Part shown: positions 13,101 through 25,100 of the stretch, one piece after another
How the letters are laid out: each line of letters starts with the position of its first letter
How positions within the stretch are numbered: the stretch's first letter is position 1
Source of the DNA: Gari tellinella
Taxonomy: Eukaryota > Mollusca > Bivalvia > Cardiida > Psammobiidae
DNA length: 64,000 nt
NCBI GenBank assembly: GCA_922989275.2
Contig: OV277871.1
Span: 1,116,001 to 1,180,000 of the forward strand
Direction: 5' to 3'
The notes under the pieces: model-generated
What the model was told of the DNA's origin: nothing
Databases searched by the model: none
The model's input: the letters and a program-made list of their open reading frames with translations, nothing else
Position numbers and translations under genes: made by a program

Positions 13101-16100
13101 TTACTGGTCAAGTTCTCAAGATACGCTATTTCTATAAAACGTGAATAATAGTCTGTGACAACCAAATAGTGTTTTTTCTCTAGTTCACACAAATCAGCCC
13201 CGATCTTCTGCCAAGGTCTGCTTGGTAGTTTGCTGATTTTTAACGGTTCACTCTGTTGTGATGGTCTGTGTTTCTGGCAAAACTCACACTTTTCCACCTT
13301 CTGCTTAATGTCTCTTGCTATCCCCGGCCACCACACAGTTGCTTGAGCTCTAGCACGACATTTGTTTAGCCCCAAGTGTCCCTGATGAATACTGTCTAGC
13401 ACTTCACCATGAATAGATTCTGGAATCACTATTCTGTCTCTATACAACAATAGTCCTTGAGTGACAGACAGCTCACTCCTAGAGGCAAACATATCTTTCA
13501 GTTCTGGCGGAACATCAGTCATGTAGTTTGGCCATCCGAAGCGCGTATAATTCATGGCTTCTTGAAGAATTTGATCTTTCTCTGTAGCTTTATAAATTTT
13601 CTCCAATCTTGAGTCTGAAATTGGACGTAGTGCGTCCACTGACACTGAAAAACACTCTATTTCATCCACAAATTTGTAAGTCTCTGTGCTTACTGGAGCT
13701 CTGGACAATGTATCTGGAACTATTAAATTTTTCCCTGGAACATGTTCTGCTTTCAGGCTGAATCCCCTGAGTCTCATTAACATCCTTTGACATCTCAATG
13801 GAGTATTGTTCAAGTCTTGTGAGTTCAGAAGAGGCACTAATGGTTTATGATCTGTAAGCAACCTGAATGAATCTAGTCCAACTAGATAACGCGAAAACTT
13901 TTCACAAGCCCACAAAGATGCTAAGCACTCTTTTTCAATCTGTGCGTATTTCTCTTCCGCACTAGTCAGTTTGCGCGAACAGAATGCTACTGGCTTAAGC
14001 ACTCCATTAACTTCCTGAAATAAAGCTCCTCCCAGCCCATAGCTACTGGCATCTGCACTTACAACTACAGGCTTCTTAAGGTCATAGAATGTCAAGCTTG
14101 GCGCATCTGTAATCAGTTGTTTCACTTCGTTGAACGCGATTTCTTGTGCAATATCCCATTGCCACACATTTGACTCTTTTAAGAGATCTGTCATTGGTTT
14201 GATTACACTGGCCAAGTTTGGTATGAAGCGACCTAGATAGTTTATCATTCCCACTACTCTACGTAGCTCTTTAACATTTGTAGGCGGAGCCATGTCCCTA
14301 ATTGCTGAAATTCTGTCAGAGCTAGGTTGAATTCCCTTTTCCGAAATTATGTGTCCAAAGTATTCAATTTTGTCTTTGCGGAATTCACATTTGTTGGAGT
14401 TCAACTTTAATCCAGAGTCATGGATTCTTTCTAGTGCAGCTTTTAAGTGTTCATCATGGTCTTTGTCATTTTTCCCATGCACTAGAATGTCATCTATAAT
14501 CACTTCAACACCTTTTAACCCACTCAATAGTTCTGACATTTTCCTTTGGAAAATTTCTGGCGCAGAGGTAATTCCGAAAGGGACGCGTTTGAAACAAAAC
14601 CGTCCTATTGGCGTTATGAATGTGGTAAGCACACAGCTATCTTGATCCAATGGAATCTGGTAAAATCCACTAGAAGCATCCAGTTTCGAGAACACTTTGG
14701 ATCCCTTCAACTCTGGTGCAATGTCGTCAAGATTTGGCAGCATATAATGCTCTCTTTTCACAGAATCATTCAGTTTTTTCAGATCAACACAGATTCTTAT
14801 ATTGCCACTTGATTTGAGAACCGGAACCATAGGAGCACACCAATCAGTTGGTTCTGTCACTTTTTCAATAATCCCTTCCTTTTCGAGTCTTTTTAGTTCA
14901 GTTTCTACTTTTTCAAGCAAAGGAAATGGAACTCTGCGTGCTGTAGTAAGACAGTATGGCTGTGCATCATCTTTTAATGTAATTTTCACTGGTTCACAAT
15001 TAACTAGTCCAAATGATCCAAACACACCCTGATCAATTTCAATCCTGTCAATTTTCTGTATCAACCCCATTTGTTCTGCAACAGCTCGTCCTAACAGATT
15101 GTTACCTGTGGCTCCTTTAATAACATATATTGGGAAACCGTACCACTGTCCTTTGTGCTTTGTTTCAGCTCTGAACATTCCCACACAATCCAGTTTACCA
15201 CCGGGTCCTAATAGAGATGATCGCGACGGCATGAGATCTGGTTGACGATTAAGCTTATTGAAAGTTTCATAGCTCATAACAGATGTGTCAGCTCCTGAGT
15301 CTATTTTGAATTTCACCACTTTCCCATGAATTTTCAAGTCAACAGTCCATGGTGGAGAATTGTCATTGCAATTTCTTACTGAGCCTAAGAACACTGGATC
15401 TTCCGCTGGTTCTTCACTGTGTTTAACCTCATGCAGATTCTTCTTTTTCTTGCAACACACTGCGAAATGATTAAATCCCTGACAGTTTCTGCATTTCTTG
15501 TTGTATGCAAAACATTTTCCCTGTGCGTGGTGAAGATTACACTTGCTACACCTATTGTCTGTTGTTTGGCAACTTTTTGCAGCATAAGAGCTTGACTGAG
15601 ATTTGTGTCCTTGTGGTTTCTTTGTGTAGCTATGCTGATAGCGATGCTTATTTGCATGCTGTGGCGATTTATGAACGGCCTCGAGTTGTCTTGAGGACGC
15701 CTGGTCTTTTAATTGTGCCTTTACCAACTCGTTTTGTCTCGCCATTTCCACTGCTTTGTTTAGATCCAGATCCGATTTTAATTGCATTCTTTCAGATAGT
15801 TCTTTATCTAATATGCCAATTACTAACCTGTCTCTGATATCTTCATTTTTCTTGGAAAATTCACAATGCTCGGCGATTTCGTACAAACTGCGAACGAAAA
15901 TTTCAACAGATTCCCCTTCATGTTGAGTCCGTAAAAGGAATCTTGCACGTTCATGAATTATATTCCTTTTCGGCACAAAATATTCCTCGAATTTTGTCAG
16001 CACCGTGTTGAAATTATTCTCGTTTTCTCCATCTGCGTACACGAAGGTTTTGGTCACGTGCTCTGCTTCCTTCCCCATCGAGTAAATGAGAACACTGATC

Positions 16101-19100
16101 TGCACTTCAGCATCATCTTTATCAAGCTTCGTAGCCTTCCTGAACCGTGAGAATCTCTCCTTCCAATCAGGCCATTCTGCAGGATTACTGAAGTTAAAGT
16201 TTTCTGGAGGTTTGAGACGAAATGCCATCTTGAATCTTCGTTATTATGAGCGCGACTTCGACAAACTTCTAGACACCATGTTTCGTGTACGACGGCTAAA
16301 CTCGGACTGAGGCATTTAGCGCCAAATCATCTAATTAAGCATTCATCAGACTCTTTAACTTAATTCAATTGGATATCTATTAATACACACAAGTCTCATT
16401 GTAGGTGGCGGAAAGTCATGTGATCGCTATTGAAGTATCAAAAGGGTTAATCCATAGATTAATGAATGAATGACAAGGGAGACAACTCTATAGATTATAT
16501 AGAACCGAAACATACTATAAGAAACATTTTCTGTATCCTAGTAGATTCTAGCTTAAAGTAGGCTGAAAGTAAAGCAGAATGTGCCTTAAGGCACATTCTA
16601 CTTTACTTTCAACCTGCTTTAAGTGATCACCAATTTTCAAAACTTCAATCAGGCTATGGCGTAATGGGTTAACCACATAGCCTATTTCTAGACAGGTGAT
16701 CAATTAATGCAGGTTGAAAGTTAAGTAGAATGCGCATTAAGGCACATTCTGCTTTACTTTCGGCCTACCTTAAGCCACACTCTACTAGGATATAGAACAT
16801 ATTTCTTTTAGAACATGTTTATGACTGTATAAATTGGAACTATTTTCTTGAGTGGAGGAATCAATTAAATGCCATAAAAGGCTCTTCTATGGGGGAAAAA
16901 GGTTAAAGCAGATTGAAAGTAAGGAGCATTCTGCTTTACATTCAACCTGCTTTAAACTGCCAGGCTGGAAAGATACTGGAAATGCCCTTTTGTGTTGTAT
17001 GTTCAAAACTTTAAAAAATGTGTAGGTAGGAACAGCTTTCTGCATTGTAGAAATAATTTGAGCCAAAAAAGGCATAATTGTTGAGTAATGAGCTAAGGCA
17101 GCTGGCTTAAATTGGTATGAAATTAAAGAAGAAAGCTCCAATAGGATTTTTCTGCTTTACTTTCATCTTGCTTTAACCAATCACCTGCCTTAAAATATAG
17201 AAACACTACACATACAGAACAAGAATCCAAACTTTTTTTTAGCTATGGCACTGGAATTTCCAAATTTTGTCAAAATTTCTTCTTCTGTTTTGTCAGGCAG
17301 ACAGCAGGGAGTCCAGATAAGAGGAAGTAAACAAAACAAAACCAACATTTTCTCACTCATTTCAGCTCCAAATCCTTCGGTGTTACTACTCATAAGAATC
17401 TTCCCTTGGAGACAATTCTAATAAGTGGTGAAACCATAGGGTTTAATGCAGAAATAAAGATTTTAGTTTTTGAAATACACCCCTTATCTTGAGTTAGAGT
17501 CAAAGTCTGCACCTGACCTGATGGCGTGACCATTCATTAGAGTCAAAGTCTGCACCTGACCTGATGGCGTGACCATTCATTAGACTCATCTTGAAGAGAG
17601 GATTCTAATGAGTAGTCACATCATAGGGTTAGATGCAGACATAAAATACTCCCCATGTCTTGCTTTCAGAGACTTTGAGGTTAACCCATTACCACATAGC
17701 CTGTTTCTAGTAGTGAAGAAAGATACTAGCAGCAGGTTGAAAGTAAAGCAGAAGGCGCCTTAACTCTTTCCTCCCTGAAACTTTAAATGGACAATTCCAG
17801 TTTCCATTTTAGTCTAGTCAAATTCTGACTTTTAAGGGTTGTTTTTGTCAATGTTTGGCATTTATGACAAACAGTGAAGACCCTGATCAGAGGGCTCCTT
17901 TCGGAGCCCTCTGATCTGGGTCTTCACTGTTTGCACAGGACAAATGTACTATTCCCATGTTCACTGTTTGAAAAAGACGCCTATATGCGGGACTAGGGTT
18001 CAAAGGGTTAAGGCGCATTCTGCTTTACTTTCAGCCTGTTTTTAGCTACCATTTGCTAGAAAATAGAAAATATTTCTAATGAAACATATTCATGACTGTG
18101 TAAATTGGATCCATTTTCTTCAGTGGAGGAATTAGTTAAAGCCATAAAAAGATTTATTTATGTGGTAATGGGTTATTTCTGAGGTTACATTGTAACAATT
18201 TGACTCTTTGCTGTTTTCACAGGGCGACGATGGCTTCCCTGGCTTATCAGGTAGGAAGGGTGAAAGAGGCGATGATGGGCTAGATGGTCTTGACGGCTTC
18301 CCAGGCTTGCAAGGTGATCCTGGTCGAGATGGTTATATTGGACTTAGAGGACCTGATGGATTACCAGGTAAGATCCAATGGTCATTAAATGTCTTGAGCA
18401 GGATTCCATATAAAGGGAGTATTTTTAAAGCTAAAATCTCCTATGCCTCTGCCAGACCCTAAGATGTGACTGCTCAGAGTTGTCATTTTGTGCTGATTCT
18501 AATGAGTAGTCACACTATAGGGTTTGGTAGAGGCATACAGGAGAAAAGGCTGGAAGTTAAGAGGTTAACCTTTAGCCTGCCACTCACGACTATAGCTCCA
18601 TATGCAAACAGCTTGGATCCGGATGAGACGCCGAGTAACTCGGCGTCTCATCCGGATCCAAGCTGGTTGACACTTGGACATTTTCAGCAATTTTGAGCAA
18701 CTTTGAAGCACTTTGAAACTTGAAGCAGACGAGAAATATAGCAGACGACAATTTATTTGGCGGGCTAAGGGTTAACACACTATGTGGAGCACTGCTTGAA
18801 TTGGCACGCATTAACCCTTTCCTCCCTGAAACCTCAAATGGACAATTCTAGTTTTCAATTTAGTCCAGTCTTTTTTTGACTTTTTAGGGTTGATTTTTAC
18901 AGTATAATCAAAATGACAAACAGTGAAGATCCTGATCAGAGGGCTCCGTAACTGATAAGGGTCTCCACTGTTTGCATAGGACAAGTGTACTCCTCACATG
19001 TACACTGTTTGCAAAGGACGCTTATTTGCGAGACTAGGGTTCATAGAGTTAAGATCAACAGCAGACTCTCAAACCTATGCATCTAATGGGCATAGGCCTG

Positions 19101-22100
19101 GCCCCATGGTTATAAAGTGTTTCCAGTTGAGTCTGAGATCATTCTCAAGTATTTGATTGGTCAGAGTTGAGCTTTTGAACGATCTCTGACTCGACTCAAA
19201 CTCTTTATAACCTTGGACCCTGGTACTTCTTTTAGACTTGTAAATTTTCTTTGAATATTAGCTCACCTCGGCACAAAGTGCTCAAGGTGATCTTCTGTGA
19301 TACTCCTCTGTCCCTCTGTCTGTTTTTCTGTACATCAACAATTGCAAACAACTTCTTTGATACCAATAACCCTGGCTCCGAGGTTGTAAAGCATTTAAGC
19401 TGAGTCTAAACTCGTTCCCAAGCATTTGATTCGTCAGATTTGAGCCTAGGCTCAAATCTTACCAATCAAATGCTTGGGAACACACTCAGACTCAACTAAA
19501 ACGCTTTATAACCTTTGAGCCTGTACTTATCTTTCCTATCTGTCTTCAGAGTCACAGGTCTGTTACCAGTTGCCAACCAGCCTTTCCTGGTTATCACTAG
19601 CATTGTCCGCATGAAATGTTAATTATACACTTTCTGTACATGAAACTTACTCAGAATGATTACCTTGGCAATATCTAGGTCACATGTAGATATTGGTCAT
19701 GTTGAGTATATCTAGGTCACATGTAGATATTGGTCATTTCGAGTTATAAAGCAGGGTCCAAGGTAATAAAGAGTTTGTCAGTTGAGTCCGGGATCATTCT
19801 CAAGCATTTGATTGGTCAGATTTTAGCAAAAAGCTCAAACTCTCTGTAACCTCGGGGCCAGGTCAGTTTATCAAATGGCAGAACAAGCTTTTTGAGATAA
19901 CCATGTGTATATTGGAGAATAGACCGCTCATTTAGCAGGAATGGTGCATATAGAATAGTTCTTTTTACACTGCTAAAGAAAGGTATTTACCCAGACAGTT
20001 TCGCCGACTTTAAGTCAGCTTGGTCACTGGTGAACTCTGAGATCTCACAGTTCACCAGTGACAAAGCTGACTGACAGTCGACGAAACTGTCTGGGTAAAT
20101 ACCATTCTTTAACAGTGTAAAAAGAACCATTCTATATGAACCATGTGTATAGATCTATTTTCTCATTCCTCTTGGCCCTCTTGTTATGTAAAGTCACGAT
20201 TCAGACTTTGAAATCTGGATCCATGCTTAGTGTTTGAAATAATTCTGAGATAGTTCTCTAACTTTTGACTGGTCAGATTTGAGCTTTAGAGCAATCTCAA
20301 CTCCAATGCTATATTAACATAGAGCCAGGACTGACAAAAGTTCAAAGTCATTTAGAGGCCATAGTAACGTCAGGCATTGCGTTTCTCACATAAATCTTTG
20401 TTTTTACTCAGGTCGGAAGGGTATGATGGGACCACAGGGTCCAGCCCCATTATTTGATAGAATAAAGGACAAGGGAGAGACTGGAGTACCTGGTCGTGAG
20501 GGAGTTCCTGGACTGAATGGAGAAAAGGGAGAACCAGGTAGGTATCACAATAATGCTATTAACCCATTACCCCACAGATATACGTTTTTATGCCTTAATT
20601 TATTCTTCCACTGAAGAAAATAGTTCCACTTTATAAAGTTTATACCGCCATGCGTGCAGCTAACCAGTTACATGGAAGGGAGCCCACTGTTGTGGACAAT
20701 GCTCCCACCCCTGCACGTTAATCCAAAATCCGATGATGATGATGACAGTCATGAATATTCACCATAAGAAATGTTTTCTATATCCTAGCAGATGGTAGCT
20801 TAAAGCATGCTGAAAGTTAAGCAGAATGTGCCTAAAGGCACATTCAGCTTTACTTTCAACCTGCTTTAAGTGGTCACCTGTCCTCAAAATTAGGAACAAC
20901 CTGCTTTAAGTGGTCACCTGTCCTCAAAATTAGGAACAATCTATGGGGTAAATTGAGAACTATTTTCAAAAGTGGAAAAAAGAATTAAAGTCATAAAAAG
21001 GCATATCTATAGGGTAATGAGTTGAGCAACCACCTGTCAGGTGTGGGACATTTTTCCTATTTATCATTTCAGAATAAAAAAGTTTTTTGGGGGGAGGCTT
21101 GAAAAAGAGAGAAAAGTTTGTTTTTAGTTTTGTACTGATTAACCCATTACCCATTAGCCTGTTTCTAGTATTGAAGGTAGGTGACCACTTTAAGCAGGTT
21201 GAAAGTAAAGCAGAATGCACCTTAAGGCATATTCCAGAGCACCAGATAAGGGTAGTTTTTCAAATACTAAAATCTTTATTTCTGAATTAAACCCTATGGT
21301 GTCACTACTCATTAGAATCGTCTCTTCGAGACGATTCTAATGAGTAGTAACACCATAGGATTTGGTTCTAAAAAAAGTGAGAAAATGTTGGATTTGTTGA
21401 AATAACTACCTCTTATCTGGAGCCCTGATATTCTGCTTTACTTTCAGCTTGCTTTAAGCTTTCATCTGCTAGGATAAGCAAAATATTCTTGTGATGCACA
21501 TGACTGTATAAAATGGAGCTATTTTCTGCAGTGGAGGAATGAATTAAATGCGTTAAACAGAATTTCTATGGAGTAATGGGGACAACAATAGCATTCAACA
21601 TATGGAAGTGAAACACGCAAGAAGATGAAGGCTATCATATCAAATATTTAACCCTTAGCCTGCCACTCACGACTATAGCTCCATATGCAAACAGCTTGGA
21701 TCCGGATGAGACGCCGAGTAACTCGGCGTCTCATCCGGATCCAAGCTGTTTGACACTCGGACAACATTTTCAGCAATTTTGAGCAACATTGAAGCACTTT
21801 GAAACTTGAAGCAGACGAGAAATATAGCAGACGACAATTTATTTGGCGGGCTAAGGGTTAATTACTTTCGTTTTCTTATTTCAAGTATCAATATTGACCA
21901 TTGGGCATATAGCTGTGGGAAGCATCCATGATTTCCAACAATTTTCTCACTTTTCAACAGGTCTTGATGGCTTATTTGGTAGAGCTGGTCTTAAGGGCAT
22001 GCGTGGAAGATCTGGGGAGTTTGGATTAAGGGGCTTCAAGGGTGAACGTGGAGACGAAGGCTACGATGGGCAGTCTGGTAGAGATGGTCTGCAGGGTCTT

Positions 22101-25100
22101 GGAGGCTTAGATGGTCCCAAGGGTACGTCAGGATTGAGCGGATCAGGACCAGGAATCTACTTTGCAAGGTATGAGCTGTGTTTGCAAGGAGGCGAACATT
22201 TTTCTTTCCCTTTCGAAATGAAATTTAGCAAATTCAACCATACTTGTCATTAACAAACAGTCAACCTGTGAAGAGTACACTTATCCCATGCAAGCAGCAG
22301 AGACCTTGACCAGATGGATCCGTCAGGGTCTGCATTGTTAGTCATTTGCAATATATTGTAAAATAGAAGAGAACCCCTAATCAGGCAAATATGGACTGGA
22401 CTTAGTTGGAATTGTCCGTTAAGAGTTTCAGGGGTTAATAAGTCAAGGCAAACACGATGTAAATGAAGATTTATTTCAATCTGAATGGCAAACAATTAGG
22501 AGAGTGACCAGACTTCCAATCAGTGCCTGATCTGGTTACAAACTGTTTGCAATAGACATCAGTTAGCATAAATATGCCTTAAGGCACATTCTGCTTACTT
22601 TCAGCCTACTTTAAGCTATCATCTGCTATAATAAAGAAATTGTTTCTAATGATACATAGTGTAACAGGACTGAGTGAAAAAATCGTAATCCGGGACTCGA
22701 ACCCAGGGTCTCTGGCTTACCGTGCTAGCACTCTAACCACCTGAGCTACCGAGCCACCCGGTTTAGGACTTATTGATTATCCACCAGTTACCTGTACACA
22801 CCCAAGTAACTCCCCCATCATAGTCATGACTGTATTAGTTTCTGGTCAATCTGTTTGCTATACTCTGTAATCTTGACCCATTACCCCATTACCCCATAGC
22901 CTATATCTAGGATTAGAGATAGGTGACCACTTAGAGCAGGTTGAAAGTAAAGCAGAATGTGCCTTATGAGGCTCCTTCTGCTTTACTTTCAGTCTGCTTT
23001 AAGCTTCAATATGTTGGGATATGGAGAATATTTCTTACAGTACATATTCATGACTGTATATTGGAACTATTTTCTTCAGTGGGGGGAATAAATTAAAGGC
23101 GTAAAAAAGCATATTTATAGGGTAATGGGTTAATCATATCTCATTATAATCTCTAGTGATGTGTCACTTTCAGAGGTCGATGGTTTTGAGGAAATGTCAC
23201 CTTTCTTTTTTCATATATTTTCAATGATCTTGTATGTTGCTTTTTCTTGTAGCTTTGTATGTATTCAATTAAAGTTATATCTTGTTAGCCCATTGCCCAA
23301 TAAATACACCTTTTTATGATTTTAATTTATCCCTCCACTGAAGAAAATAGTTGTGAATATTTAACATTAGAAATGGTTTCTATATTCTAGCAGCTGGTAG
23401 CTTAAAGCAGGCTGAAAGTTAAGCAGAATGTGCTTAAGGCGCATTCTGCTTTACTTTCAGCCTGCTTTAAACTACCATCTGCTAGGATAAAGCAAATATT
23501 TTGTATGGTGCATATTCATGACTGTATAAAGTGGACTTCTTTCTGCATTTGAGGAGTAAAATAAAGGTGTAAAATGGCATATTTATGAGGTAATGGGTTA
23601 CAAGGCCAGATGAAATTATATTTCACCTCATTATCATACTGAACTGTTACAGACATAGTCAGAGCACCGATGTGCCTCAATGTCCCTCTGGCACTGTTCA
23701 GATGTGGGACGGCTACTCCCTGTCTTCCGTTGTCGGAAACAGCAGGGGTCATACTCAAGACCTAGGTAAACAAGATGGCTGCCAATATGACTGCCATGTG
23801 CTGCATTGAACCATATAGTCGATAGGTTACTACCCATATAGTCTTGCGTCACCTATAAGATGCTGTGACTTAAAAAATGGCTGTGTGATATGGTCTGTTT
23901 GTGCTTTGAGAATAACATGCCTGGCACAGCTCCAGATAAGAGGGAGTAAACTGAACAAATTCAACATTTTCTCACTCATTTCAACACCAAATCCTATGGT
24001 GTCACTGCTCATTAGAATCGTCTCGACGATTCTAATGAGTAGTGACACCATAGGGTTTGACGCTGAAAAAAACTTTTAGATTTTGAAGTACTCCCCTTAT
24101 CTATTTTGATGCAAGGTGACTATTACTAGTACTCGTACATATCATGGGCTGAGTTATGGTCTAAACCTGCTTTGCTTTCAGGGGCTGTTTTCACTTGTCT
24201 GACCATATAATTATAGGTTGTGTCAAGAGGAATTTTGCTTTCAGGCATTGCATACAAAATCTATGTTGATCAAATGGCACCTGGGAAACAGGTTTCTGAT
24301 CAGGATCTATTTTGTGTGTGATTTGTCAACAAGTGAAGACATTGCAGTCGCATATCATATGTCAAACTCAACTCTTTCAACACTGAGTAACTCTTGTGTG
24401 TTATTATGTTCTCTTGTGGATCTTTTGAGTAACCAAAACATGAACCAGTCTACTTGGAATTCTTGGTACATGTAGTTTTATAAGTATTGCTCTAAATTAG
24501 CAAACAGTGTAGACCCTGATCAAAGGGCTCCTATAGGAGCCCTTTGATCTGGGTCTACACTGTTTGCAAATGTAATGAGTATATTTTAAATTGATCCATG
24601 GTGTTGAAAGAGTTAACACTTTAAAAGCTAGATAAAATTGTCATCTGCAGCAATTGTCCTCTGCTTCTCTTTTAAAATTTAAAGTTTCTTAATTTAATAT
24701 GTGTATATTCAAAACTTAGGACAAACAAACAGTTTGGATCCTGATGAGACGCCGCATTATGCGGCGTCTCATCTGGATCCAAACTGTTTGCAAATGTAAT
24801 CATGATTTCTTCACTAGCATGCAAAGAGTTTTGCTGCTTTTCACATTACATTGATATCGTCTTGGCTTCATCATAGTCTTGCTAATTGTTACCATACGCT
24901 CGTCATAGCGCAAGTTTGCCTGTACAATAAAACCTCTGTATTATGACCACTGAAAAATATGTTAATTGTTGGTGTTTAGAACAGTGTACATGTGAATAGT
25001 ATGTTTGTCCTCTGTAAACAGTGTACACCCAGATCAGAGCCATCTGGTCAGGGTCTGCACTGTTTGTCATTTTGCGATATATTTTGTAGAAAACCCTACG

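Larger units (their letters stand above)
11493..16517 (-). mobile_element. Complete Ty3/gypsy (Mag-like) LTR retrotransposon with 5-bp target duplication
   Basis: LTR 11498..11731 and LTR 16279..16512 are both 234 bp, begin TG and end CA, and are flanked by TACTA (11493..11497 and 16513..16517). They differ at one base, near the middle-right (TCACAAGG against TCAAAAGG). Between them is one uninterrupted Gag-Pol frame on the - strand. It sits in the intron between collagen exons 11 and 12, opposite to the gene, and splits an R1 element (11401..11497 and 16513..16672). A single fused Gag-Pol of this length and short LTRs fit the Mag lineage, which includes bivalve Steamer-like elements; the lineage call is inference. 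Confidence 0.93.
11401..16672. mobile_element. R1 element split by the LTR retrotransposon
   Basis: Left part 11401..11497, right part 16513..16672; TTAA at 11401 and 16669-16672. Joining across the 5-bp duplication restores the R1 layout, so the MITE is older. Confidence 0.9.

Noticed and set aside
12669..15032. + strand frames opposite Gag-Pol
   Set aside because: They are shadows of the intact - strand polyprotein.
22662..22780. Functional tRNA gene
   Set aside because: Acceptor stem does not pair, the anticodon stem has a mismatch and position 33 is C; SINE-like instead.
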